Positions 32,970 to 41,072 of a stretch of 64,000 bases of DNA are shown one piece after another. The number at the start of each line of letters is the position of its first letter. Position 1 is the stretch's first letter. Source of the stretch: Bradyrhizobium sp. (lineage in GTDB: Bacteria > Pseudomonadota > Alphaproteobacteria > Rhizobiales > Xanthobacteraceae). Location of the stretch: positions 223,799-287,798 of the forward strand of contig NZ_JACRMG010000005.1 of assembly GCF_016219575.1 (NCBI RefSeq), in the 5' to 3' direction. The position numbers and the translations under genes were made by a program. A model generated the notes under the pieces. It was not told where the DNA came from. It saw nothing but the letters and a program-made list of their open reading frames with translations, and ran no database searches.

Positions 32970-33515
32970 ATGTTTCGCATCGACTTCAACAAGCTGCGTT
33001 TCCTCGTCTGCGACGACAACCCGCACATGCGGCGCATCCTGCGCACGCTGCTGCACTCTTTCGGCGCGCGCGAAGTCTATGAAGCCGAGGACGGCGCCAC
33101 CGCGCTGGAAATGTACACCCACTATGTGCCCGACATCGTCATCACTGACTGGGCGATGCCGATCTTCGACGGCATCGAGCTGGCGCAGATGATCCGGCAG
33201 CCGGACTCCAAGGGTAACCCCTACGCGCCCATCATCATGCTGACCGGTCATTCCGAGAAACGGCGCGTCACTGTGGCACGCGACGCCGGCGTCACCGAAT
33301 TCCTGGCAAAGCCGATCTCGGCCAAGGGCCTCTACCAGCGCATCCTCAACGTGGTCGCCAATCCCCGCCCCTTCATCAAGACCAAGACCTATTTCGGGCC
33401 GGACCGCCGCCGCAATACGGTCAACACCTATATCGGCCCGGAACGCCGCGTCGGCGGCGAGATGGAAGTGATGCAGCAGCCCTCGCTGCTCGACAAGGCG
33501 CGGTCGGGAATCTAG
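32970..33515 (+). CDS. Single-domain response regulator with a repeated Y-x-GP-x-RR tail
   Basis: 181 residues. A CheY-like receiver (residues about 10-128) has the acidic pair in FLVCDDNPH, phosphoacceptor Asp60 in IVITDWAMP, Thr in IMLTGHSE and Lys in FLAKPIS. There is no DNA-binding domain; instead a C-terminal extension carries two copies of a motif, TYFGPDRRR and TYIGPERRV. The HPt gene begins 19 bp after its stop, so the two probably form one relay, perhaps with a histidine kinase elsewhere. Possible links to motility or cell-cycle control are inference from similar alphaproteobacterial pairs. Confidence 0.88.
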   Translation: MFRIDFNKLRFLVCDDNPHMRRILRTLLHSFGAREVYEAEDGATALEMYTHYVPDIVITDWAMPIFDGIELAQMIRQPDSKGNPYAPIIMLTGHSEKRRVTVARDAGVTEFLAKPISAKGLYQRILNVVANPRPFIKTKTYFGPDRRRNTVNTYIGPERRVGGEMEVMQQPSLLDKARSGI

Positions 33516-33534
33516 GCGCAGGGATCATTATCGC

Positions 33535-34113
33535 ATGTCGAAAAACAAGCCCGGCGACATCGAGGTCAAGACCTTCGCCACCCACCACGTCATCGTGCAG
33601 CCCAATCCGCTGCGCAAGGTGCTGCGGCGTGTGCCCGACGACGACCGCGACGATCCGGTGGCGCGGGCCGAAAAGGCGCTGGAGGGACTGTCGGGCGAAT
33701 TCAAGAACTGGATGACGATCGAGGCCGACCGGCTGTCCGCTGCGTGGGACGCGATCCGCAACGACGGTTTCAACGAAGACACCCGCGGCGAGTTGTTCCG
33801 CGCCGCGCATGACATCAAGGGCGACGCCGTGACCTTCGGTTTCCCCTCCGCAGGCGCTGCCGCCAACAGCCTCTGCCGCATCATCGAGCACGCCCCGGAT
33901 CTGGCCAAGGTGCCGTCCGACCTGATCATGCATCACATCAATGCGGTGCAGGCGATCGTGCGCCAGCGCACCAAGCTCGACACGGCGGCAATGGCGAGCG
34001 AATTGAGCCGCCAGTTGCGCGGCGTCACCGACGAGTTCCTGACCAGGGCCAATCGCGACCGCCCGGAACATCTGGAGGCGATCCTGGCGCCGAGCATCGT
34101 GCCGGCGGAGTGA
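33535..34113 (+). CDS. Histidine-phosphotransfer (HPt) domain protein
   Basis: 192 residues. The HPt four-helix bundle shows the signature LFRAAHDIKGDAVTFGFPSAGAAANSLCRIIE with phosphoaccepting His92 and the following KG. The N-terminal about 45 residues (MSKNKPGDIEVKTFATHHVIVQPNPLRKVLRR) are unusual and the C-terminus is helical. It would shuttle phosphate to the receiver encoded just upstream. No histidine kinase is in the window. AGGGATC precedes the ATG by 8 nt. Confidence 0.85.
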   Translation: MSKNKPGDIEVKTFATHHVIVQPNPLRKVLRRVPDDDRDDPVARAEKALEGLSGEFKNWMTIEADRLSAAWDAIRNDGFNEDTRGELFRAAHDIKGDAVTFGFPSAGAAANSLCRIIEHAPDLAKVPSDLIMHHINAVQAIVRQRTKLDTAAMASELSRQLRGVTDEFLTRANRDRPEHLEAILAPSIVPAE

Positions 34114-34137
34114 GGACTATCTCGACGTTTACGGAAT

Positions 34138-34258
34138 CGTAGGGTGGGCAAAGGCGCGTAGCGTCGTGCCCACCTTCATTTTGCGCAAGAATGGTGGGCA
34201 CGCGGAGCCTGTCATCGGGCGCGCATTCGCGCGACCCGTTGGCCTTGCCCACCCTACG
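34138..34258. repeat. Dispersed palindromic repeat, family D
   Basis: Ends CGTAGGGTGGGCAA / TTGCCCACCCTACG (14-bp perfect inverted repeat). Internal GTGCCCACC / GGTGGGCAC arms form a second stem. Only one full copy is in the window. Confidence 0.75.
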
Positions 34259-34270
34259 TATTAGCGCGCC

Positions 34271-35446
34271 TTACGCCGCGATCAGATTATCGTGCAGCGG
34301 CGCAATCGAATCTTCCGCCACCAGTTCCTCGCAGAACAGCCGCGCTTCCTCGCGGGCGGATTCAGTCGCAAACCTTCGCAGCAGGATCAGCAGCGGTTCG
34401 GCGGAGCGGCCATCGGTCTCGCAATGGGTCAACACGCGCTCGACCATGCGGCGGCGCAGCCGCGCGGCTGCGCCATCGCTGTCGGCATAGCCGATCTCGT
34501 GACCGACATCGATTGCCACCTGGAAAGCGGCGAAGGTGGATTCCGGCAGGCGGGCCTTGATCAGGAGCGCATTCAGGCTCGCGCGGCCGCGGTCGTGCAG
34601 CAGCGCGCTGACGCGGGCAAGCGGCAGGCCGGAGAGCTCGGCGAGCGCGCAGTGGAACAGGTCGAGATTGCCCGACAACAGCGTACGCAGGATCAGGCCC
34701 GCGGTGAGATGGCCGGTGGCGCGCAGGTGACGCACCAGTCCCTCCATGTCGGCGCCGCCGGCGCGGGCTGCGATATGCACGGTTGAGCGGTCGCGCGCCT
34801 CAACGGCGATGCGCCCTGCCCGGTCGGCGGATAGCCAGTTGCGGGCGACGACGAACTGCGCCAGCGTGTCGGAAAGCTTCGTCACCAGCGCATAGCGCGT
34901 CGCTGCGGGCAGACCTTCCAGCACCAGCATGGCTTCGCGGATGGCGGCGAGATGGCCGTGACGCTCGACGATGCGGTCCCAGGAGAACGGCGCGAGCTCC
35001 GCATAGGGATTTTCGATCAGCTCCAGCGCCGCCGACGCGGTGCCGACTTCGGCGATCGCAGCACAGACCGATGCCGGCAGGCTGATGCGGCGCGCGATCG
35101 CGCATTGCGTCTCTTCATTGCCGGTCGCGACGATGTCGACGAGGTCGGCGTCGATCAGAAGCGGCGAATGTTCGAGGATGGACAGCGACACCGAGGGCTG
35201 GTCCACCGCGAGCGCCTGCACGATGGCGGCCGGCGCGTCGGTGCTGCGGGAAAAGACTTCGGCCATCGCCTGGCGCACCAGCGGCGAAGGATCGTCGAGC
35301 AGCATCAGGAGCGCGCCTTCGGCGGCGGTGCGGTCGTCGTCGCTGAGGTCCGAGATCAGCCAGGCCCGCGCCAGGGAACGCGTGGCCTCCGCCCGCTCGC
35401 CGGCGGATGCATTTCTGACCCAACTGATAAACTGCCGAACGATCAT
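34271..35446 (-). CDS. DUF2336-domain protein
   Basis: 391 residues, cytosolic, almost entirely helical with HEAT-like repeats. The DUF2336 region reads VRQAMAEVFSRSTDAPAAIVQALAVDQPSVSLSILEHSPLLIDADLVDIVATGNEETQCAIARR, typical of this alphaproteobacterial family, which often sits near receiver or HPt genes, as here. Its function is not defined. The ATG is at 35446; upstream is a divergent region of about 240 bp shared with the second caspase-fold gene. Ends DNLIAA*, next to repeat family D. Confidence 0.85.
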   Translation of the reverse strand: MIVRQFISWVRNASAGERAEATRSLARAWLISDLSDDDRTAAEGALLMLLDDPSPLVRQAMAEVFSRSTDAPAAIVQALAVDQPSVSLSILEHSPLLIDADLVDIVATGNEETQCAIARRISLPASVCAAIAEVGTASAALELIENPYAELAPFSWDRIVERHGHLAAIREAMLVLEGLPAATRYALVTKLSDTLAQFVVARNWLSADRAGRIAVEARDRSTVHIAARAGGADMEGLVRHLRATGHLTAGLILRTLLSGNLDLFHCALAELSGLPLARVSALLHDRGRASLNALLIKARLPESTFAAFQVAIDVGHEIGYADSDGAAARLRRRMVERVLTHCETDGRSAEPLLILLRRFATESAREEARLFCEELVAEDSIAPLHDNLIAA

Positions 35447-35684
35447 GCTCTTTCCGGCTTACGCAACTTGCGACGACACCGTGACGCGATGCCACTGTCA
35501 CGAAAAATAAACCATGACGCTTAACAAAGGGTTCACCATAACTGCTTGGGTTTATTGACGTTTCGTTAAGAGCCAGGCCCCGGATGAGCTCCCTTGGCAG
35601 GATCTCCTCCGCCGATTTGGAATGTCTCGGGCGCCAGCAACTGGCTAATCTGGCTCGGAAATTTTCGGCCGGGGGCGGCGAATT

Positions 35685-36977
35685 ATGCTTCTCAGATCAG
35701 TTCTCTTGCTGATGTTGCTCGCAATCCCGCTCTCGGGGGCGAGCGCGGAACGACGTGTCGCGCTGGTCGTCGGAAACGCCGGCTACCAGAACATCACGCC
35801 GCTCGCGAACGCGCAGAACGATGCGACCCTGATCGCCGAAACACTGCGCGGCGTCGGCTTCACGCTGGTCGGCGGCGGCGCCCAGGTCAATCTCGACAAG
35901 CCTGCGTTCGACAAGGCCGTACAGAGCTTCGGCAACCAGCTGATCGGCGCCGACGTCGCCCTGTTCTACTACGCCGGGCACGGCGTCCAGATCCGCGGTT
36001 CGAACTACCTGGTTCCCGTGTCCGCAAATCCCGTGCGCGAAGCCGACGTCGATTTCCAGATGGTCGATGTCGCGCTGATCCTGCGGCAGATGGAAGGATC
36101 GGGAACGAAACTCAATCTCGTCATCCTCGACGCCTGCCGCAACAATCCCTTCGGCGGCCGCGGCCTTCGTTCAGCCGAGAGCGGGCTCGCGCAGATCCGC
36201 GCGCCGGAAGGCACGCTGCTGTCCTATGCGACGCAGCCCGGCAATGTCGCGCTCGACGGCACGGGCAACCACAGCCCCTATTCGCAGGCCCTGTCGGAGA
36301 CCATACGCAAGCCCGGCCTCGACGTGTTCCAGACCTTCAATCAGGTCGGCTTGCTGGTGAAGCGGGCAACGGGCGGCGCACAGCAGCCCTGGGTGTCGTC
36401 ATCACCGATCGACGGCTCATTCTATTTTGCCAGCCCGAGGGAGGAGCCCAAAGAAACCAGCAAGGAAGCTGGCAAGGAGGCGCGCAGGGATGAGCCCGGA
36501 ATTGCCGAGCGGCAGCCGTCGCCCCCACCGCCGCCGCAGGCTTCTGCTCCGAGAGTGACGGCCAACCCACCCACGCTGCAACAGCGTGCGCTCGCCTTCG
36601 TCACCAACGACATGATCCGCTCGGAAGGAAGCGCTGCCGAATATCTCGACTACGCCCGACAGAGCATCGACGATCAGGTCGACTATTACGGCAAGCTCAC
36701 CTCGCGCGCGGAAGTGCTGAAGGACAAGGAACGCTATGTCGCCCGCTGGCCGGTCCGCTCCTACCGTCTGCGCACTGAATCGATCCGCACGTCATGCGAC
36801 GAGAGCAAAGCCACCTGCCGCATCGACGGGCTGCTCGACTTCGATCTGAGCAATCCGGCGGACGGCCGCAAATCCTCCGGCGCCTCGTCCTTTGAATTCG
36901 GCATCAGGTTCGGCGCCGACGGCGGACGTATCTTCTTCGAGTCCGGAAAGATCGTCGCCGCTCAAAAGAAGAAGTAG
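35685..36977 (+). CDS. Secreted caspase-family (C14) peptidase, second copy
   Basis: 430 residues. Signal peptide (LRSVLLLMLLAIPLSGASA), caspase-like domain (about 22-260) with His99 in ALFYYAGHGVQIRG and Cys151 in LNLVILDACRNNPFGGRG. A Lys/Glu-rich and Pro-rich linker (REEPKETSKEAGKEARRDEP, then PPPPPQ) leads to a C-terminal domain of about 125 residues (ALAFVTNDMIRSEGSAAEYLDYARQSIDDQVDYYGK...). The catalytic domain is related to the protein at 27181-29511 but the C-terminus differs, so targeting should differ. GGGGGCGGCG precedes the ATG. It is divergent from the DUF2336 gene. Confidence 0.9.
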   Translation: MLLRSVLLLMLLAIPLSGASAERRVALVVGNAGYQNITPLANAQNDATLIAETLRGVGFTLVGGGAQVNLDKPAFDKAVQSFGNQLIGADVALFYYAGHGVQIRGSNYLVPVSANPVREADVDFQMVDVALILRQMEGSGTKLNLVILDACRNNPFGGRGLRSAESGLAQIRAPEGTLLSYATQPGNVALDGTGNHSPYSQALSETIRKPGLDVFQTFNQVGLLVKRATGGAQQPWVSSSPIDGSFYFASPREEPKETSKEAGKEARRDEPGIAERQPSPPPPPQASAPRVTANPPTLQQRALAFVTNDMIRSEGSAAEYLDYARQSIDDQVDYYGKLTSRAEVLKDKERYVARWPVRSYRLRTESIRTSCDESKATCRIDGLLDFDLSNPADGRKSSGASSFEFGIRFGADGGRIFFESGKIVAAQKKK

Positions 36978-37127
36978 CTGGCCGCCGGCCGATCTGGCTG
37001 GGGCGCGTGCCCATGAATCCGGTTCTTTAATCGCGGCTCGCTGAATGTCCGCTTCGCTCCGAGAGCAACCGAATTGTTGCGTCGCCGCGAATGTGCCAGA
37101 AGCGGTCGTTAGACACCTGGGCGATTG

Positions 37128-37637
37128 TCAGAAGTCGAGCTTGTCCTGGATCGCTGCTATGCCGGCCTTGGCACAGGCATCATCGGCATCACCGCCGGGC
37201 GCCCCGGAGACGCCAACCGCACCAAGCAGCGAGCCGCCCGATTCAATTACCATTCCACCGCCAATGATTACTGCCCCGGGCAGATTGCGGATGCCGGCTT
37301 GCATCATGCCTGGCTGGCTTATGGCGTGAAGCTCAGTCGTGTTGGTGCGAAACGTCGCCGCGGTCCATGCCTTGCCGGAGGCTGTCGATGGCGTATGAGG
37401 ACCAGCAAAACGGTCCCGTAACATCACCTGCGGAACGCCGAAACGGTCAACGACCGAAACCGCCACCTGATAACCACGCTTTCGGCAGTCAACGAGCGCA
37501 GCACGGGCGAGATCAAGCGCAATCTCCGGGCTCAATGATTTGTGAGTGATAATCGATTCCTGCGCGCGCGATGAGGCGGAAGCGAGGAGCAAGCCAGCAA
37601 GAGCTACCGTGAGGCTACGTGTGATCATCGGGTTCAT
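37128..37637 (-). CDS. GlcG/HbpS-like haem-binding-fold protein, secreted
   Basis: 169 residues: signal peptide (ITRSLTVALAGLLLASASSRAQ) and a DUF336 (GlcG/HbpS) domain with SPEIALDLARAALVDCRKRGYQVAVSVVDRFGVPQVMLRDRFAGPHTPSTASGKAWTAATFRTNT and the end-segment AVIIGGGMVIESGGSLLGAVGVSGAPGGDADDACAKAGIAAI. Related proteins bind haem or corrinoids in the periplasm. The conserved GAxGVSG pattern is intact. ATG 37637 is favoured; an upstream in-frame ATG at 37742 would include unrelated sequence. The upstream region holds a transposase remnant. Confidence 0.85.
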   Translation of the reverse strand: MNPMITRSLTVALAGLLLASASSRAQESIITHKSLSPEIALDLARAALVDCRKRGYQVAVSVVDRFGVPQVMLRDRFAGPHTPSTASGKAWTAATFRTNTTELHAISQPGMMQAGIRNLPGAVIIGGGMVIESGGSLLGAVGVSGAPGGDADDACAKAGIAAIQDKLDF

Positions 37638-37700
37638 AGTTGGTTCCGAAAAGCTTTTTAGGCTAGCGGCCATCTGCCATTCGCACTTTGATCTAACGCA

Positions 37701-37819
37701 AAGCGCTTCTTCAACAAGATCAAGCAGTGCGGCGGGTCGCAACGCGCTACGACAAACTTGTGTCGAACTACCTCGCCTTCATCCAGCTTGCGTCAATCCG
37801 ACTATGGCTGCGCGTTAAT
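37701..37819 (+). mobile_element. Remnant of an IS5-type transposase C-terminus (frameshifted)
   Basis: In frame 37701-37728 the sequence reads KRFFNKIKQC, then one base is missing and the next frame continues RRVATRYDKLVSNYLAFIQLASIRLWLRVN. Together they match the C-terminal end of IS5/IS1182-type DDE transposases, which typically close with ..RFFNKIKQFRRVATRYDKL...ASIRLWLR. No inverted repeats or rest of the element are visible. It lies in the gap between the GlcG-like and transglycosylase genes and shows an old insertion. Confidence 0.75.
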
Positions 37820-37822
37820 GCC

Positions 37823-38908
37823 CTAGCCCGAGTACGTGCCGTCGCGATCACTGAAGAGATCGAGCCGGCCGGGCGCTCGGACTTCCGGCACTTGGCTGCC
37901 GGCCGAAGCCACGTTCACCCGCGGCGCCGGATTGCCCCACAATTCCTGCACCGCGGGCGAGATCGGTTGCGGGCGGTCGCCGGCCTGGAACAGCGTGCGG
38001 AACATCGGTTCCTGCTGCGGCAGGGAGGCGGTCTTCAACTCCGTTCCCGAGGTCGCCTTGACCGGCGTCACCGCGCGGGAGTCCGGAATCAGGGAAACAA
38101 AATTGGCACTGTCCATCGTGGCGGCGGCCGTCGCCGACGGCGCCGTGGCGCTGGCGACCGCCGTCGGCCGCGGCGTGCCGCCGAGCGCGGCGAAGGCGGT
38201 GCGGGTGTCCCTGGCATTGGCGGCCGCGGTGTAGCGCGTAGCCAATACCGAATAGACTTCTGAGACACTGCGGGCGCGGCCGGTGCCCTTCTCGTAGAAG
38301 ATCGAGCGGTTGGCGGCCGCGGCGTTCGGAAACAACCGCGCCGCGGAAGCGTTGGGATTGTCCTCGGCGTTGGAGATCAGCTTGGCGGCGCCGCCGACCC
38401 CCATGAAGTGCGCCATATAGAGCTCGCTGTCGTTCGGTCGGCGGCCGATCTTGCCGGTGAGCTTGAAGCTGTTCGACTGCGTCAGCACTGCGGCCATCGA
38501 GGATGCCGCATCGGGATCGTCGCGCAGCTTCATGATGGAAGAGCGCATCGAGGGATCGTTGATGTAGTAGGTGCCCGACGAGGATTTCGAGATCGCGTCG
38601 GCATATTTGCCGTAGCCGAGCTGGGCGCCCGCCTCCTTCACGGTGCCGAGCCAGGTCTGGTCGATGAATTGGTAGAGCCCGCGTGCCGACGAGGTGGTCG
38701 CCGCCGCTTTCGGATTGAAGTTCGACTCCATCTTGGCGGTGGTCAGCAGATATTCGAAGCTGGCGCCGGTGGTGCTGGACGCCTGCTTGATGGAGGTGGC
38801 GATCTTCAGGCGTGAAGGATCGATACGCGACGGATCGATGCGTGACGGATCGAGCCGCACCGGATCGATCGCCGCCGCGGCCGTAGCACTGATTGATTCG
38901 ACCGACAT
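37823..38908 (-). CDS. Lytic transglycosylase (SLT domain) without signal peptide
   Basis: 361 residues. The N-terminus contains a tandem pentapeptide, RLDPSRIDPSRIDPSRLK, encoded by 15-bp repeats. An SLT-type domain follows (about 40-200): catalytic Glu in LLTTAKMESNFNPKA, then TSSARGLYQFIDQTWLGTVKEAG and AVLTQSN. The C-terminal 150 residues are Ala/Thr-rich and disordered. It lacks a signal peptide, as do flagellum-associated or export-chaperoned transglycosylases; flagellar assembly is a reasonable but unproven role. The stop abuts an IS5-type remnant, so the very C-terminus may have been altered. Confidence 0.85.
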   Translation of the reverse strand: MSVESISATAAAAIDPVRLDPSRIDPSRIDPSRLKIATSIKQASSTTGASFEYLLTTAKMESNFNPKAAATTSSARGLYQFIDQTWLGTVKEAGAQLGYGKYADAISKSSSGTYYINDPSMRSSIMKLRDDPDAASSMAAVLTQSNSFKLTGKIGRRPNDSELYMAHFMGVGGAAKLISNAEDNPNASAARLFPNAAAANRSIFYEKGTGRARSVSEVYSVLATRYTAAANARDTRTAFAALGGTPRPTAVASATAPSATAAATMDSANFVSLIPDSRAVTPVKATSGTELKTASLPQQEPMFRTLFQAGDRPQPISPAVQELWGNPAPRVNVASAGSQVPEVRAPGRLDLFSDRDGTYSG

Positions 38909-39025
38909 GTGTTGGTGCCTCGCTCCTGGCGAAACCCCCGCGCGGTCTTACTGAGCGCCCACCCAGCGCTCATGCCTGCCTCACAGTGCGGCGATTATGG
39001 TTAATGCCGGGTTAAGGCTGCCCCA

Positions 39026-39103
39026 GTCGTTCCGGGGCGCGCAACGCGCGAACCCGGAATCTCGAGATTCCGGGTTCGGCTCTTCGAGCCGCCCCGGAAT
39101 GAC
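39026..39103. repeat. Dispersed palindromic repeat, family B
   Basis: GTCGTTCCGGGGC ... GCCCCGGAATGAC with inner CCCGGAATCT/AGATTCCGGG. Close copy of 6723-6813, shorter by about 13 bp in the centre. It lies 10 bp after the hisI stop. Confidence 0.8.
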
Positions 39104-39112
39104 AACCGGCAA

Positions 39113-39538
39113 TTACTTGCGATAGACGGCGTTCGGATCGAACAGCCGCTCGGCATCGACGTAGGCCAGGCCGGCCTTGCCGCCTCCGCCCTCGACCCTG
39201 CGATAGAAGCAGGAGCGCCGGCCGGTGTGACAGGCTGCGCCCACCTGCTCGACGCGAATCCAGACCGCGTCCTGGTCGCAATCCGTGCGCATCTCGACCA
39301 CGCGCTGGGTCTGGCCGGAGCTCTCGCCCTTCCGCCACAGCGCGTTGCGCGAGCGGCTGAAATACCAGGCCTCGCCGGTGGCGATGGTCTTGCGCAACGC
39401 CTCGTCGTTCATGTGTGCGACCATCAGCACGTCGCCGGTCGCGGCATCCGTGGCCACGCAGGTGAGGAGACCGGACGCGTCGAATTTGGGCAGGAATTCC
39501 AGCCCATCTTCGCGCTCTACATCTTCTGGCTTGGACAA
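39113..39538 (-). CDS. hisI: Phosphoribosyl-AMP cyclohydrolase
   Basis: Third step of histidine biosynthesis, opening the adenine ring of PR-AMP. 141 residues with the metal-binding motif [19 protein letters not shown] and the [10 protein letters not shown] segment, both complete. The N-terminus [64 protein letters not shown] matches the monofunctional HisI of alphaproteobacteria. folE lies 27 bp upstream on the same strand (stop to start), so the two are likely co-transcribed, folE first. Confidence 0.95.
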   Translation of the reverse strand: MSKPEDVEREDGLEFLPKFDASGLLTCVATDAATGDVLMVAHMNDEALRKTIATGEAWYFSRSRNALWRKGESSGQTQRVVEMRTDCDQDAVWIRVEQVGAACHTGRRSCFYRRVEGGGGKAGLAYVDAERLFDPNAVYRK

Positions 39539-39565
39539 GACAGACCTCGCATCTTCAATGCGAGG

Positions 39566-40249
39566 TCACCGCTGCGGTGCTCGCACCATGGTCAGGAAAC
39601 GCGACTGCTCCGCCGGGTTGTCGCGGAACATGCCGGTGTAGCGGCTGGTGAAGGTCATCGCGCCATGCTTGGCGACGCCGCGCACCGACATGCAGGTATG
39701 CTCGGCTTCGATCAGCACCGCAACGCCGCGCGGCTTCAGGACCTCGTCGATCGCGGCTGCAATCTGCGCGGTGAGATGTTCCTGGGTCTGCAGCCGCCGC
39801 GCAAAGATGTCGGTCAGCCGCGCAAGCTTCGACAGGCCCACCACCCGCTCGACCGGCGTATAGGCGATATGCGCCCTGCCGTAGAACGGCATCATGTGAT
39901 GCTCGCACTGCGAGGTGAACTCGATGTCGCGCACCAGCACGAAATCGTCATAGCCCGCGGTCTCGCCAAAGGTGCGGTCGAGCACTTCGGCGGGGCACTG
40001 GTGGTAGCCCTGGTAGAGCTCGTCGAAGGCCTCGACGACGCGGCGCGGCGTATCGAGCAGGCCCTCGCGATCGGGATTCTCGCCGATATAGCTGAGCAGC
40101 GTATGCACCGCCTGCTCGGCCTCGGCGCGCGACGGGCGAGGCTGGTCGGCCCGGACGGCGGCGGCGAGGAATTCGGCAGGATCGAGTTCGGCCGGACGAA
40201 CCTCCGGCGCCTTGCGCGTATTGAGGGATTTGATCAGCGCGTCCACCAT
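39566..40249 (-). CDS. folE: GTP cyclohydrolase I
   Basis: First step of tetrahydrofolate synthesis: GTP to 7,8-dihydroneopterin triphosphate. 227 residues. Zn ligands: Cys and His in [15 protein letters not shown] and Cys in [41 protein letters not shown] and [13 protein letters not shown] are the usual neighbouring blocks. ATG 40249 (MVDALIKS) follows CGGAGAAG; the frame extends 14 codons further. The N-terminal 50 residues are longer than in E. coli but usual for alphaproteobacteria. The IscU-like gene diverges upstream. Confidence 0.95.
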   Translation of the reverse strand: MVDALIKSLNTRKAPEVRPAELDPAEFLAAAVRADQPRPSRAEAEQAVHTLLSYIGENPDREGLLDTPRRVVEAFDELYQGYHQCPAEVLDRTFGETAGYDDFVLVRDIEFTSQCEHHMMPFYGRAHIAYTPVERVVGLSKLARLTDIFARRLQTQEHLTAQIAAAIDEVLKPRGVAVLIEAEHTCMSVRGVAKHGAMTFTSRYTGMFRDNPAEQSRFLTMVRAPQR

Positions 40250-40500
40250 GTCTTCTCCGTTCGACCGGCCCACGCGGGCCGGATGTGTCACCGGGCAGAC
40301 GGGGCGGCTGCGGCCGCCGGACGCCTGGGTCCCCTAGCATTCTCTCTTATTCTAGCACCGCCACAGGGGAATTGCCCTGCAAATCCCGCATGGGGCGCCA
40401 AACGAGCGGGCTGTATTTCCGCCGTTCTGGTACATATATAGGGCTGTGCGCCGGGGCCGCCAAGGGCGCGGCGCAGTGGGGGAACGTTGGACTTCGCTCT

Positions 40501-40944
40501 ATGCTGAATGACATCTACAACAAGCGGATCATCGAACTCGCCGGTAATATTCCGCGCCTCGGCCGCCTCCCCGACCCCCATGCCAGCGCCACCGCGCATT
40601 CGAAGCTGTGCGGCTCCACGGTAAAGGTCGACCTCAAGATGGACGGCCCCGTGGTCACTGACTTCGCCCATGACGTGAAGGCGTGCGCGCTGGGACAGGC
40701 CTCCTCCTCCATCATGGCACGCCATGTCGTCGGCTCGAACGCGAATGAATTGCGCGAGTTGCGCGAAACCGTTCGCAGGATGCTGAAAGAGAACGGCGCC
40801 CCGCCGCAGGGCAAATGGGCCGACGTCGCCCTGCTCGAGCCCGTGCGCGACTACAAGGCGCGCCATGCCTCGACCATGCTCACCTTCGACGCGGTTGTCG
40901 ATGCGATCGGGCAGATCGAGGCGAAGACAAAGCAGCCGGCGTAA
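40501..40944 (+). CDS. IscU/NifU-like Fe-S scaffold family protein
   Basis: 147 residues with MLNDIYNKRIIELAGNIPRLGRLPDPHASATAHSKLCGSTVKVDLKMDGPVVTDFAHDVKACALGQASSSIMARHVVGSNANELRELRETVRRMLKENG. Two of the usual three Cys are present (KLCGST and VKACALGQASSS). The third position, usually R..C..L, is replaced by YKARHASTML, so it may not hold a cluster alone. Such variants are frequent in alphaproteobacteria next to folE and yidD, as here. No strong ribosome site precedes the ATG. Divergent from folE. Confidence 0.8.
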   Translation: MLNDIYNKRIIELAGNIPRLGRLPDPHASATAHSKLCGSTVKVDLKMDGPVVTDFAHDVKACALGQASSSIMARHVVGSNANELRELRETVRRMLKENGAPPQGKWADVALLEPVRDYKARHASTMLTFDAVVDAIGQIEAKTKQPA

Positions 40945-40953
40945 CCATCCCTC

Positions 40954-41050
40954 GTCATGCCCGCGAATGCGGGCATCCAGTACGCCGGGACTTCCCGGTC
41001 AATCACGACTGCCGCAGCGTACTGGATCATCCGCCTTCGCGGATGATGAC
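40954..41050. repeat. Dispersed palindromic repeat, family C
   Basis: GTCATGCCCGCGAATGCGGGCATCCAGTACGCC ... CGTACTGGATCATCCGCCTTCGCGGATGATGAC. Arms CGAATGCGGGCATCCAGTACG-like are mirrored by GTACTGGATCATCCGC. A second copy is at 61109-61209. It occupies the gap after the IscU-like gene. Confidence 0.8.
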
Positions 41051-41072
41051 AGTCCTTGCTCGGCAAGAATTG

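Noticed and set aside
34138..34258. Possible CRISPR or attachment site because of repeated GTGGGCA blocks
   Set aside because: The blocks are palindromic arms of a single element, not spaced direct repeats.
37727..38263. 178-codon plus-strand frame starting in the transposase remnant
   Set aside because: Beyond position 37819 it is only antisense to the transglycosylase.
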